Positions 11,312-21,696 of a DNA stretch of 64,000 nt are shown in pieces. The notes below the pieces were generated by a model. The model was not told the DNA's origin. It ran no database searches and was given only the letters and a program-made list of their open reading frames with translations. The stretch comes from Rhodothermales bacterium. Lineage in GTDB: Bacteria; Bacteroidota; Rhodothermia; Rhodothermales; Bin80. The DNA is taken from positions 1-64,000 of the forward strand of contig JAJEDR010000077.1 of the NCBI GenBank assembly GCA_022821385.1. Direction: 5' to 3'. The translations under genes and the position numbers were made by a program. Within the stretch, counting starts at the first letter, position 1; each line of letters opens with the position of its first letter.

Positions 11312-11956
11312 ATGTGTGGACGGATAGCACAAACCAATAGCCCAGAAGAGCTCGCAGAGTTGTTTGGTACCCAATTGGATATTGACAAACTTACGGATAT
11401 CACTCCCTCATACAATGTAGCTCCAAGCAGTGAGATTATTGCATTGTGCCTAAGTGCGTATGGTGATGAAATGTGGACGAAACTACAATGGGGAATGTTG
11501 CCAATATGGTCGCGAATGAAGCGCCCGGTGATCAATGCGCGGATGGAGACCGTGGGAAGTAAGCCAATGTTCAGAGATTCATTTTCAAATCGCCGTTGCG
11601 TGATTCCAGCAACAGCATACTACGAATGGCTATCCTCTCCCTCCGGGAAACAGCCCTATTGTATCCGGCTCGAGAACGATGTGCCACTTATGCTGGCGGG
11701 GTTATATCGTGACGGCCAATGTGTTATTCTGACACGACCAGCTAGGGAGGGTATTGCTTTCATCCATGATCGAATGCCCGTCATTTTGAATTTCGAAATG
11801 ATTAGAGAATATTTAAGCACAATGGAGTCCGCATTCAACTTAATCGAGTTGGATACCGATATCAAATTGCGGACTTACCCAGTAAATAGAAAGGTGGGAA
11901 ACCCAAGGTACAACAACCCTGCCTGCCTCAATCCGGTCACCCAGACGTCGGCTTAG
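11312..11956 (+). CDS. SOS response-associated peptidase (SRAP/YedK/HMCES family)
   Basis: MCGRIAQ start with catalytic Cys2, YNVAPSSEI, WGMLPIWS, NARMETV, RRCVIPATAYYEW, HDRMPVIL. Confidence 0.93.
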   Translation: MCGRIAQTNSPEELAELFGTQLDIDKLTDITPSYNVAPSSEIIALCLSAYGDEMWTKLQWGMLPIWSRMKRPVINARMETVGSKPMFRDSFSNRRCVIPATAYYEWLSSPSGKQPYCIRLENDVPLMLAGLYRDGQCVILTRPAREGIAFIHDRMPVILNFEMIREYLSTMESAFNLIELDTDIKLRTYPVNRKVGNPRYNNPACLNPVTQTSA

Positions 11957-11966
11957 CTGCGGGACT

Positions 11967-13031
11967 ATGCCGGCAGACCATCTAATTCGGGATATACTAC
12001 GTTCCAAGGATGCGACGGGTATAATCATTAGCCATTTACCGCATATTCGATGGATCTGCGGATTCACGGGATCTACTGGTCTTCTGATCGCCCGCGAAAA
12101 TGAGTTTGATCTATTGACGAATAGTATATACGAAACCCAGGCAGCCTCGGAGGTGTGTGGGGCAGAGGTCCACATAGGCTCGCATCCTATGTCTGAGTTT
12201 GCCAAGGAGGAGGGCTTGGTTGATTCGGAAGACAGGTTAGTCATTCAACCAGAATATCTGACAGTAGCAGAACTCACAGCGTGGGAATCCGCTGTACCTG
12301 GGATATCAATTATCCCCGTTGAAAATTTATTGAATAAGCATGTCGCCGTAAAATCGGTAGAAGATATTGCCGGTATGCGCCGAGCACAGGCTATTTCGGA
12401 TACTGTATTTAAAGAAATACTTCAACAAATCCAACCGGGTATTCGAGAGAGTGAGTTGGCAGCAAGGATCAACTATCATCATCTGATGCTCGGTGCTTCA
12501 ACGATGGCGTTCGAAACAATCGTCGCCTCTGGCCCGAACAGTGCGCTGCCACATGCCCGTCCGGGTGAGAGAAAACTACAGCCTGGGGAGCCATTATTAC
12601 TTGATTTTGGCTGTATGGTTGATGGATTTGCTTCGGACATGACACGTACTGTACATTTAGGCGAACCAAGTAAAAAATTCATTAGGGCCTATGGGGCAGT
12701 CGAGATGGCACAAAAGCGGGCAATATCTTCGGCTTCTGACGGCATAGAAGTATCCACAGTTTCCCAAATTGCCCAAGATAGCCTGAAAGAGTTTGGACTA
12801 AACGATTTTTTTATTCATAGCGTAGGCCATGGAATAGGCTTGGAGGTTCACGAGTGGCCGCGTATTTCGTCCAATTCCTCTGCAACTTTACGTACAGACT
12901 ATACGGTGACTATTGAGCCGGGCGTCTATTTCCCGGGCGAGTTTGGAATCAGGATTGAGGATACTATTCTGATTAATTCCAATAATTGTGAGCGTTTATC
13001 CACCATTGGACGGGACCTGCTGGCTATTTGA
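11967..13031 (+). CDS. M24-family aminopeptidase (Xaa-Pro peptidase)
   Basis: LLLDFGCMVDGFASDMTRT, HSVGHGIGLEVHEWP, VTIEPGVYFPGEFGIRIED metal-binding motifs. Confidence 0.93.
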   Translation: MPADHLIRDILRSKDATGIIISHLPHIRWICGFTGSTGLLIARENEFDLLTNSIYETQAASEVCGAEVHIGSHPMSEFAKEEGLVDSEDRLVIQPEYLTVAELTAWESAVPGISIIPVENLLNKHVAVKSVEDIAGMRRAQAISDTVFKEILQQIQPGIRESELAARINYHHLMLGASTMAFETIVASGPNSALPHARPGERKLQPGEPLLLDFGCMVDGFASDMTRTVHLGEPSKKFIRAYGAVEMAQKRAISSASDGIEVSTVSQIAQDSLKEFGLNDFFIHSVGHGIGLEVHEWPRISSNSSATLRTDYTVTIEPGVYFPGEFGIRIEDTILINSNNCERLSTIGRDLLAI

Positions 13032-14302
13032 TGAAGCATGTGCTGGTCGTAGCATACTATTTTCCGCCACTTGGACTAAGTGGTGTTCAGCGGATTGCAG
13101 GATTTGTGCGTCACTTGCCCGAGTATGGATGGCAACCAACCGTGCTCACTGCTAAACCAGCGGGTTATTTTGCACATGACAACTCACTTTGGGCACCTAT
13201 ACAAGAAGCAGGGATCAGTGTAATACAGACGAGAAGCCTTGATCCAACGCGCTTTTTCAGGGCAGGAAGTACCGTAAGGCTTCCTCGAGAATCTAAAAGG
13301 CGAATGCTGGCTTCAGTCAGTAACTGGGTTTTTATACCCGACAACAAACTAGGTTGGATGCCTTTTGCAGTTCGGGCCGGTATTAGGGAAGCAACATTTC
13401 AACCCTTTAGTGCAGTGCTTTCTAGTGCACCTCCCTATACCGGGCACCTTGCCGGTAGGAAGATTGCTCGGCGGTTAGGTTTGCCACTTATTGTTGATTT
13501 TCGTGACGATTGGGTGGGTAATCCAAGACATTTCTATCCAACCCCTTTGCATCGACAGCTCCACGTTCGACAGGAGCGACAAGTTATCCAGCATGCATGC
13601 GCAGTCACTACGATAAACCGTCCAATTCTAGACGGATTGCAGTCCAGACACAAACATCTTGAAATTCCTGGGTATGTCATCCCCCATGGATACGAAGAAC
13701 AGCGCGCTTCACCAGCAGCGAAAACGAAAAATACAAATCAGCTTCGCTTTGTCTATACAGGTGTGTTTTATGATGCTCAGACTCCCGAGTATTTTTTACG
13801 TGGTTTAGGAGAATTCTTAATTCGATATCCTGACATGCGTAACCGGGTTTCGGCAATCTTCGCAGGGCTCGTGCCAGACGGTTTCGCTCGACTTGTGCGA
13901 AGTTTGAAGCTTGAACAGGTTGTTCAATATGTTGGATATCTAGAGCACAGTAGCGTAGTTGAGCTACAACAGAAAGCCGATATATTGTGGATGACTATAG
14001 GAAACCGAGCTGGTGCATCACAGATTTCGACAGGCAAACTATTTGAATATATGGGAACCAGGAAGCCGATACTTGCATTGGTACCCCCGGGAGCTGCAAG
14101 CGACACATTACACCGCTATGGAGCGGCTTACATAGTTTCTCCCGAAGATGTAAATCAAGCGGCGCAAGCACTTAGTCGGATAAGAATCGATTGGCGAGAT
14201 CAGTGTTTGCCGAAGCCGGACGAAGCGTTCGTGTCCACACTGAGTCGCAAGCATCTCACACAGAAATTGTGTGATGTCCTCAATTCAGTAGTGCAAGCGT
14301 AA
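13031..14302 (+). CDS. Glycosyltransferase, GT4-like
   Basis: MKHVLVVAYYFPPLGLSGVQRIAGFVRHLPEYGWQPTVLT N-terminus and C-terminal ...QISTGKLFEYMGTRKPILALVPPG. ATG at 13031 overlaps the previous stop. Confidence 0.88.
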   Translation: MKHVLVVAYYFPPLGLSGVQRIAGFVRHLPEYGWQPTVLTAKPAGYFAHDNSLWAPIQEAGISVIQTRSLDPTRFFRAGSTVRLPRESKRRMLASVSNWVFIPDNKLGWMPFAVRAGIREATFQPFSAVLSSAPPYTGHLAGRKIARRLGLPLIVDFRDDWVGNPRHFYPTPLHRQLHVRQERQVIQHACAVTTINRPILDGLQSRHKHLEIPGYVIPHGYEEQRASPAAKTKNTNQLRFVYTGVFYDAQTPEYFLRGLGEFLIRYPDMRNRVSAIFAGLVPDGFARLVRSLKLEQVVQYVGYLEHSSVVELQQKADILWMTIGNRAGASQISTGKLFEYMGTRKPILALVPPGAASDTLHRYGAAYIVSPEDVNQAAQALSRIRIDWRDQCLPKPDEAFVSTLSRKHLTQKLCDVLNSVVQA

Positions 14303-14332
14303 GCCAAAGAATTAAACTGAAAACAGAGTCAC

Positions 14333-14740
14333 ATGTCTCAGAAAAGGCTTGATCTGGTGTTCTGCTCCACTTTCGAAGAGTTGGACCGTGCAGTGGAAGC
14401 CTTGCAGGAGTTTATACCAACTATGGAACTGGATGACGATTTGGCCTACAGGGTCATCCTCCTTGCAAGCGAAGCCCTAACGAATGCCATGGAGCATGGA
14501 AACCAATGGGATGAGAACAAGAATGCAACTCTTAGCCTGGTTAAGAAAGGAAATCTAATTGAGGTAGTTGTAACCGATGAAGGTGAAGGTATCCATTGGA
14601 CGCAGCATGACCCGTTAGCGGAATCCAATCAATTAGCAGATCATGGCCGAGGGCAATTTTTCATGTCCAAGATGGCCGACGAGATTCACGTTGAGGGTGA
14701 CGGCTGCAGGCTACGTTTGGTATTCTATTGTCAAACGTAA
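14333..14740 (+). CDS. Anti-sigma regulatory factor-like histidine-kinase-type ATPase (RsbW-like)
   Basis: ALTNAMEHGNQWDENK (N box), VTDEGEGI (G1), HGRGQFFM (G2). Confidence 0.85.
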   Translation: MSQKRLDLVFCSTFEELDRAVEALQEFIPTMELDDDLAYRVILLASEALTNAMEHGNQWDENKNATLSLVKKGNLIEVVVTDEGEGIHWTQHDPLAESNQLADHGRGQFFMSKMADEIHVEGDGCRLRLVFYCQT

Positions 14741-14776
14741 CCTGCAGCGTACGTATCAAGCAGCTTAGCCTAGGTG

Positions 14777-17700
14777 CTATTTTACGAGCACCATTGCTTT
14801 TGCACCAATCAACTTGCCGTCTGCTTCCATCCGGTAGATGTATTGTCCGCTACCCATTGCCGAAGCATCCCATGATATTTGGTGAGTGCCTCTTGAATAG
14901 GGTTGATCCGTCAGTGTAGCAACTTTACGGCCCAGTACATCAAACACGCTTACACGAATATGACTGTCCGCTGCGATTTTGAAGCCAATCGTCGTGCTTG
15001 GATTAAACGGATTGGGGTAATTATCGAGCAACTCAAACGAGGTTGGCAACGATGCTCCAGCTTCCTCTTCTACGGCGGTTAATACTTGTGAAAGATCAAG
15101 CGACCAAACTCCACGTCCATGTGTGGCAAGAACTACTTCACCGTCGACAATACGAATACGCCAAATACTCACAGCGGGGAGTCCATTATCAGCGTATGCC
15201 CAGGTCTGGCCATGGTCACGAGATTCAAATATGCCTAGATCAGTACCAGCCCAAATAATCCGCGGTACCTCCGGAAAGACCTCAACGTCCCAAACTCTGG
15301 CATTGGGGAATCCATTGTTGCTTCGGCAGCCATCAGTTCCAACAAATCCTGACAGGTCTTCCCAGGTCTGTCCCATGTCTTCTGTCCGTAACAGTTTGGG
15401 CTGGCATGAAACGGAAAAAGTCACATAAGCGGTAGCTCGACTAAACGGATGTGTGGCTAAGCCCGAAATTTGACTTGTTGGTGCAAAATCTGGTGAGCTA
15501 ACTGGTCGCAGTATGACCCGATTTTGTCCGCCTTCTCCCTGAGGAAGATCTAAAGCGTTTTCGGACACATGGAGTCTTCCAGCACCACTAATAGTTCTCA
15601 ATCTATATCCCGCCCAGACCACCGAGGGGTCGGCAAGAGAAACACGAACCCTACCTCCATTTCCCCCTACCCAAGCATTGGTGTTACTTGGTGGGATCGC
15701 CTCCCAGGATGCGCCAAAATCACGAGAGCGAAGTAGTCCCCCGGCTGGATCTGGTGACATACTAAACACAGTCGCTCCCGATTCAGGAGTCCATCCAATA
15801 GACGTGAGGAATTGCCCCTGCCAACCCAATATGTTGCCCGCCAATTCCCAGTTAGTGCCGCCATCGATCGATCTCTGAATACCATTAAATTGACTGGAAC
15901 CCATAAGTGAGTCGGCTCCCTTCCAAACAACGTCGAAACCGTCTCCCCCTAGCATATCTCGCCATCCGCGCCGGCTATTGGCATTATTATAGGAGGCCCA
16001 AGTACCATTATCTTGCGTACCACCTAAATACATTGGGAACCCTGGACGCTTGGTGGCATCATAAAACTGAGACGTATTGTATCCTGGGAAAGCATCTCCC
16101 TCAACCCAAGTTTCACCGCCATCACGAGAATAAGCGAAACCACCGTCATTTCCGTTCAGGATATGAAATTCATTACTGCTTGCATCAATTGGCACAACGG
16201 TAAAATTGTGGTGATCCACATGAACCTCGCTATTTTCCCATAAGTCCATATTCCGATACTCGCCTTCAATAAGGGTAAAATCAATCTCCAGAGTGCCTGG
16301 GGAGGGAGAGTTTGGATCCCACGTGACTTCATCCCCCTCGGCAAGAATTGGCCACATAAAATACATGAGACCGCTAGAGAATCCTCCGTCTACCGTGTAG
16401 TCGGACAGGGGAGCACTGGCATTGTAATCATGTTTGGAGATAAATATATACTCGCGGCTATGTGTACTCCCTGAACCGGCTGTATTAAAGGGAATCAGGT
16501 CCCACGTACCGTTATTTGCCTGATCCCGGAAGGAGACCATCAATTGCCGGTTATTGTCCGTGTCCCAAACCTGAAACGGGACCTCCACATAATTCCGGTA
16601 CATATAATCCTCAAACGCAATTCCCGCACCGCCATCTCCAGCAGCTCCCCCGTTTGGGGGTACTGAGAATCGGTGAGCAAATTGAGTAAGATTGGGGCCA
16701 AATCGAATTTCTACGGAGGTCATCTCGTTTACCTCTATATCGGTTGCTTCGTCGTCATAAGGCCCCACATCTACTTGGCCGCTCACATGGCTTGCGCCAA
16801 AATTAACTAGGTCCAAAAAACTACTTGCATTATTCGCAAACCGTCCGACGGTCCCTAGGCTCAATGTTTCATCTCCCTCAATCCATGCTTTCCAACGAAT
16901 GATGCCGCCGAGATATACAGTATCAGGTGAAAATGGGTGAACTGTGATAGCATTATCGTACCATCCTTGTACGCCCAAAAAACCTCGGAAAAAATCTGGT
17001 ACACTTTCCAAATTTTCGACAAAACGCCAGGAAACGCCAGCATCCACGGAGCGATAAATGTCTGCTACGGGGTCACCTGCTAGGGTCGATCTTGCCCCTG
17101 TACCTTGAACAGAAGCCCAGACTACCTCCGGGTGAGATTGTGAAATTGCCAATTCAATGCGAACTCCTCCATAGACTAGCCCAGAAAACGAATTTTCCCA
17201 AGTTTTCCCTCCATCGGTTGAACGCAATATTCCGGTCCCATTTACTGCTGCAAACTGCACATTAAAGTCATCCGGTTTTGCTTGCAGATCTTGAATTCGG
17301 CCTTCGTCACTCGTAAAAACTGTTGAAAATGATTGGCCACCGTCCTCTGAGCGATAGATGTTTGTGCGCAAGGGATTCGTGTTTGACACCACCGCATTCG
17401 CATGTGTCACCGCCACAACAATATCTGGATTGTTAGGATCTACCACTATACGGTTAATGAAGGCCCAGTCGGGGTTATTGCTTGTTGAGGTCAGATGCGT
17501 CCAAGTATTCCCCCCGTCAATCGTTTTGAACATGCCAGCACCGGTGGACGCGTCAACGTTTCCAAACCCTTCGCCGGTTCCGAAATATATAACATCGGGA
17601 TGGTTGACAGACGCTCCTGCCATAGTAGAAACAGCGAGGCTGGGAAGATGATCAGTAAGTGGTGTCCATTCAACCACCGTCTCACCAAATGTAGTAATAT

Positions 17701-18118
17701 ACCGGCGTGCCTTCCAAACACCACCTCCTACAGCTCCAACGAACCATGTATTAGCTGTTGGATCTGTGTGATCAACCAGAATAGCACGGGTTCTCCCACC
17801 CACACGCCCAGGTCCGCGCTCTACCCACGCGAGTTCGGTTGTACTTCCCCGCTTGGCATTGGCAAGCTTTGCTCTTCGGAATTCCTCCATCTTGTAGCCC
17901 TGCGGATAGGGTGCGTAACCCTCATCTAGGCCCTCAACTGCGGCAAAGAATTCTGCAAATTTATCTGGATGTCCAAATGGAGCTTTGAGGCGTTTGGATT
18001 TCTCTGATCTTAGCTCCAGATTCTCCTGAGTATTTACAGGAAGCAAAAAAATCCCAGTCACGGGCACGGACATGAGTATGGCTGCTAGGCCAATAAATCT
18101 GATCTCGCGGTAGGTCAT
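14777..18118 (-). CDS. Secreted BNR/sortilin-type repeat protein with C-terminal sorting domain
   Basis: Repeated Asp-box motifs (SxDGGxTW) and C-terminus LLDNYPNPFNPSTTIGFKIAADSHIRVSVFDVLGRKVATL...GQYIYRMEADGKLIGAKAMVLVK. Confidence 0.9.
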   Translation of the reverse strand: MTYREIRFIGLAAILMSVPVTGIFLLPVNTQENLELRSEKSKRLKAPFGHPDKFAEFFAAVEGLDEGYAPYPQGYKMEEFRRAKLANAKRGSTTELAWVERGPGRVGGRTRAILVDHTDPTANTWFVGAVGGGVWKARRYITTFGETVVEWTPLTDHLPSLAVSTMAGASVNHPDVIYFGTGEGFGNVDASTGAGMFKTIDGGNTWTHLTSTSNNPDWAFINRIVVDPNNPDIVVAVTHANAVVSNTNPLRTNIYRSEDGGQSFSTVFTSDEGRIQDLQAKPDDFNVQFAAVNGTGILRSTDGGKTWENSFSGLVYGGVRIELAISQSHPEVVWASVQGTGARSTLAGDPVADIYRSVDAGVSWRFVENLESVPDFFRGFLGVQGWYDNAITVHPFSPDTVYLGGIIRWKAWIEGDETLSLGTVGRFANNASSFLDLVNFGASHVSGQVDVGPYDDEATDIEVNEMTSVEIRFGPNLTQFAHRFSVPPNGGAAGDGGAGIAFEDYMYRNYVEVPFQVWDTDNNRQLMVSFRDQANNGTWDLIPFNTAGSGSTHSREYIFISKHDYNASAPLSDYTVDGGFSSGLMYFMWPILAEGDEVTWDPNSPSPGTLEIDFTLIEGEYRNMDLWENSEVHVDHHNFTVVPIDASSNEFHILNGNDGGFAYSRDGGETWVEGDAFPGYNTSQFYDATKRPGFPMYLGGTQDNGTWASYNNANSRRGWRDMLGGDGFDVVWKGADSLMGSSQFNGIQRSIDGGTNWELAGNILGWQGQFLTSIGWTPESGATVFSMSPDPAGGLLRSRDFGASWEAIPPSNTNAWVGGNGGRVRVSLADPSVVWAGYRLRTISGAGRLHVSENALDLPQGEGGQNRVILRPVSSPDFAPTSQISGLATHPFSRATAYVTFSVSCQPKLLRTEDMGQTWEDLSGFVGTDGCRSNNGFPNARVWDVEVFPEVPRIIWAGTDLGIFESRDHGQTWAYADNGLPAVSIWRIRIVDGEVVLATHGRGVWSLDLSQVLTAVEEEAGASLPTSFELLDNYPNPFNPSTTIGFKIAADSHIRVSVFDVLGRKVATLTDQPYSRGTHQISWDASAMGSGQYIYRMEADGKLIGAKAMVLVK

Positions 18119-18637
18119 GTGATAACGAATTTGATGTGTCGAAAAAAGTCACTGTGAGACAAGACAAAAAACTAAGGTGGGACAGAAATAAAGATAAAAA
18201 TAAAAACTGATACATTGGTCACGAAAGTACTCCGATTGTACGGTATTCTCGTTTTCCATTGTGCTCATCGAAAAGTGCGCTGAAATCTGCCCATTGGCAA
18301 TCGTTTCGCAAGGTAGCATCCGTAGCGTGTTATGGGGGTAGCAACGTAGCATAAAACACTACGGGATAAAGGATCATGTGAATGTCCCCGCGACGCATAG
18401 TGTAGAAGCGACGTGAACGCTGGGTAGACCTTGAAACGTACTAATGTATACTGACTAATTTGTAGTTATTTGGGAAAGTCTACCAGTGTCCGGGCAGCCT
18501 CGCGATATACGCACCGAATTGACTCAGAGGGGTTCTGGCACGCTGGAAGATGAATTGCATTTAATAAGATGTACACACATGGAGCAAATTGGAATCTCAC
18601 TAGGGCCAATAGGGTAGGGTAGAATTCTTAATACTGC

Positions 18638-18726
18638 ATATTCCGACCAAGTGGACCACCAATTCCGGGCGAAGTGAGCCACTAATCCGATTGAAGTGAG
18701 CCACCAAAACGGACGAAGTGAGCCAC
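18638..18726 (-). repeat. Left-end IS21 terminal iterons, 4 copies
   Basis: Units ending GTGGACCAC or GTGAGCCAC at 18659, 18682, 18704 and 18726 (spacing 23, 22, 22). Confidence 0.9.
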
Positions 18727-18750
18727 TGCGCGTGTAGAAGACTGGTTGCA

Positions 18751-19509
18751 TTAGGTTGTAGATTCGTTTTCTAATTCTTGTTGTCCCTGCACTTTGCGCA
18801 TGGACTCTCCGGTCAGTTCAATTGTGTGTGCATTGTTAACGAGTCGATCCAGGATGGCATCTGCCAAGGTCGGATCTTCCATGGTCTCATACCATTTTCC
18901 CAAGGGATACTGACTCGTGGCAATGGTAGATCGAACGGTGTAGCGATCATCGAGTAGTTCCATGAGGTCACGCTGCTGTGGATGATCAATACGATGGAGT
19001 CCCCAATCATCCAGCACCAGTACATCCAAGCGCACAAGCTGTTTCAATGCCTTGAGATAGGTTCCCTCTTCCCGGGCTGTTTGGAGGGCCTCCAGGAGTC
19101 GAGATAGGCGGTAGTACCGGGTTTTGAAGTTTTCCAGGCAAGCCTTATGTGCCAGTGCACAGGCGACATAACTTTTGCCGACTCCGGTGGGGCCAGTGAT
19201 GATGACATTTTGCTGGCGGCGGATCCACTGACAACTGGCCAGATGAAGCATCAGGCGTTGGTCCAGGCCCCGAGACGTGCCATAGTCCAGATTCGCCATG
19301 CTAGCTTGCAGGCGCAGTTTGGCGGTGTGCAACCGCCGGGCCAGTCGCCGATCTCCACGTAGCGCCGCTTCATGCTCTACCATGAGTCCAAGGCGGTCCA
19401 GGAAGGGCATGGCGTCGATGTCCGGGGTGTTCAACTGATCCCGCAGGGCTGCGGCCATGCCACTAAGCCGCATCTGTTCAAGTTTCAAGAGGGTTGGATG
19501 TAAGAGCAT
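18751..19509 (-). CDS. istB: IS21-family helper ATPase IstB
   Basis: Walker A GPTGVGKSYVACALAHKAC; LDVLVLDDWGLHRID; typical IstB N-terminus. Overlaps istA by 25 bp. Confidence 0.95.
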   Translation of the reverse strand: MLLHPTLLKLEQMRLSGMAAALRDQLNTPDIDAMPFLDRLGLMVEHEAALRGDRRLARRLHTAKLRLQASMANLDYGTSRGLDQRLMLHLASCQWIRRQQNVIITGPTGVGKSYVACALAHKACLENFKTRYYRLSRLLEALQTAREEGTYLKALKQLVRLDVLVLDDWGLHRIDHPQQRDLMELLDDRYTVRSTIATSQYPLGKWYETMEDPTLADAILDRLVNNAHTIELTGESMRKVQGQQELENESTT

Positions 19510-21077
19510 TCGGTTGTTTCGTTAGGTAGATAGTAGTCCGCTCCCCGAATATTTTCATGTTCAATCAGGGGCGGGGGTGCCTGGTGGTGTTCGGCCGCGA
19601 TTCGTTTGACCAGCTGCTTCACCGTAGCTGTACTCAGTTGATCGCGTCTCAATGCAAGTTGACTCGCCCGCTCCAGTGCGGGATGACCATACTCACCACC
19701 CAGTTTGAGAATTCCCATGCAGCGCCGATAGACCTGCACCGGAACGTGCGCCCGCGAAAAGTTTTCTTCAACAAGGGCGGTGGTATACGGACCGATCTTT
19801 TTCGCCCACTTCACAAATCGCGACGGCGGCCACTCTCCATAAGCCTGGTGGTTTTTTGGCATTTGCGCACGGTTCGTGGTATACTTTTCGGGCGCCCGCC
19901 CTCGTGGGTGTGCGGCAATTCGGGTCTCGCCATCAAAAATCTCCACAACCTGCGCCCCAACCCGGGCACGCACGTGCCGGCCAAGGTACTGGTACGGGAC
20001 ACTGTAATGGTGCCGCTCAATTTGAATATGGTAGGTAAAGGGGACCTTCCGTTTGTCGACCCACGTTGCAAATTCATAGGCCTCCTGGGGTAATGGACGC
20101 AGCACCGGCCGATCCAACGCTTCAAACATGCGCTGGCGCGTCGTGTCATACTTCTGGAATGGAGCTTGATTGAGCTCCCGGATCTGTTCCAGGATCGCTG
20201 CATTGAGTTCAGCAAGACTCTGAAAGACGACGTTTCGTAGCGCCCCCATAACACTTCTCTGTAGTAGGGCAACACTGCTTTCGGCCTTCGCTTTATCCCT
20301 GGGTTTCCTGGGCCGTGCAGGGAGCACACCCACATTGTAATGCTCGGCCAAATCCCGGAAAGATTCGTTCAGAATCGGCGTATCGTCCGTACGGAATTTG
20401 ATGATTGCGGACTTCAGATTGTCCGGTACAATCAATCGGGGCACGCCCTCTAAAAACTCAAATGCCCGACGAATGGACCCGCAAAAATCCGCCACCTTTT
20501 GCGTCTCGGTGGCTTCCGCATACAGATATCCAGAGGCGCCTAATGCGGCAACAAACAACTCAACCTCCCGCACTTCGCCGGTGACGGGGTCCGCGATGCG
20601 GGGCTTCTTACCCGAGTAATCCACGAACAATCGCTCCCCGGCCTTGTGCGTCAGGCGCATCACCGGATCCACCTGGGTTGAACGCCACGTGCGATATAAC
20701 TCGCAAAAACGACTGTACTGGTAGCCGGTTGGATGCGCCGCAATGTACTCCTTCCAGAGTTGATGCACGGTCAGAGACCGGTGCTTGGCCAGCTCCTGAC
20801 GGACCTCGGCCCAGTTCGGCACCGGACGCCGGAGCGATGCATCCCGCACGGCGGTAGGGTAGAGGATGGCTTCCAACTCAGCACCGGTCATCTGCTCCGG
20901 TAAAGGCCAAGTCAGCTTCGCAACCGCTGCCCGTTCAAGAAGTCGCGACACCGAAGCGCGACTTACCCCTACACTCCGGGCGATCGCCCGGTTGGACAGC
21001 CTGGCGACATAATGAAGTTCTAATACACGCTTGATCTTTCTCATCTGTACTCGTTTAGCTGGCATAGTTCCTCGCAA
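19485..21077 (-). CDS. istA: IS21-family transposase IstA
   Basis: N-terminal HTH (LSNRAIARSVGVSRASVSRLLERA); rve-type core (RLFVDYSGKKPRIADPVTGE...IVPDNLKSAI); ARPRKPRDKAKAESSV. Confidence 0.95.
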   Translation of the reverse strand: MRGTMPAKRVQMRKIKRVLELHYVARLSNRAIARSVGVSRASVSRLLERAAVAKLTWPLPEQMTGAELEAILYPTAVRDASLRRPVPNWAEVRQELAKHRSLTVHQLWKEYIAAHPTGYQYSRFCELYRTWRSTQVDPVMRLTHKAGERLFVDYSGKKPRIADPVTGEVREVELFVAALGASGYLYAEATETQKVADFCGSIRRAFEFLEGVPRLIVPDNLKSAIIKFRTDDTPILNESFRDLAEHYNVGVLPARPRKPRDKAKAESSVALLQRSVMGALRNVVFQSLAELNAAILEQIRELNQAPFQKYDTTRQRMFEALDRPVLRPLPQEAYEFATWVDKRKVPFTYHIQIERHHYSVPYQYLGRHVRARVGAQVVEIFDGETRIAAHPRGRAPEKYTTNRAQMPKNHQAYGEWPPSRFVKWAKKIGPYTTALVEENFSRAHVPVQVYRRCMGILKLGGEYGHPALERASQLALRRDQLSTATVKQLVKRIAAEHHQAPPPLIEHENIRGADYYLPNETTECSYIQPS

Positions 21078-21184
21078 TTTGTGAAGTGGATTGCGAAGAC
21101 TAAGCCTTCTGAAAAGTCTTGAGAAAAATGCCGCGTACTATCCCGATCAAGGTACGCCAACGGGCCAATCCGCCGACGTGTAAC

Positions 21185-21361
21185 GTGGCTCACTTCGTCC
21201 GTATTGGTGGCCCACTTCAATCGGATTAGTGGCTCACTTCGTCCGTTTTGGTGGCTCACTTCGTCCGTTTTGGTGGCCCACTTCAATCGTATGGGTGGCT
21301 CAGTTCGTCCGTTTTGGTGGCTCACTTCAATCGTATTCAGTGGCTCACTTCGTTCGGAATA
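21185..21361 (+). repeat. Right-end IS21 terminal iterons, 8 copies
   Basis: GTGGCYCASTTC units start at 21185, 21207, 21229, 21251, 21273, 21295, 21317 and 21340 (22-bp period, last step 23). Confidence 0.93.
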
Positions 21362-21696
21362 CTCATAATACTGGAGACTGGAATAATTTTAGCCGTGAGG
21401 GGCTGTCATAGCATAGAATTGCTTAGGTGTAATAAAATCAACAGCAGGTGATTTGCAAGTCGAGATTCTCCCGGTAGATGTGCTTTCTCCGCGGTTAAGT
21501 GCAGAAATACGACGACATATGGAAGAAACCGTATACGTTAGCACTCATCTAGAGCTGGCTAGGTGGGGGAAAACCGGGACCCCTACTGAGATCGTTAACT
21601 TATAGCTAATATTGCTGCAGTTTCGGTTATAATGTTTTGATATTTCGTGTGCGTGATGATTGACATAATTCATGACGATGATGACGGCTGCAGTTT

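Larger units (their letters stand above)
18635..21365 (-). mobile_element. Complete IS21-family insertion sequence
   Basis: istA/istB pair; tips TGCATATTCCG (left) and TGAGTATTCCG (right, reverse complement); identical 6-bp flanks TAATAC at 18629-18634 and 21366-21371. Confidence 0.93.

Noticed and set aside
19557-20093. 178-aa plus-strand ORF
   Set aside because: Antisense to istA with no recognisable motif.
19811-20335. 174-aa minus-strand ORF
   Set aside because: Alternative frame inside istA; the istA frame carries the transposase motifs.
21041-21325. 94-aa minus-strand ORF with repeated SHQNGR..PIRLKWATKTDE
   Set aside because: Translation of the IS21 terminal iterons; the repetitive peptide is explained by the 22-bp DNA repeats and the ORF overlaps the start of istA.
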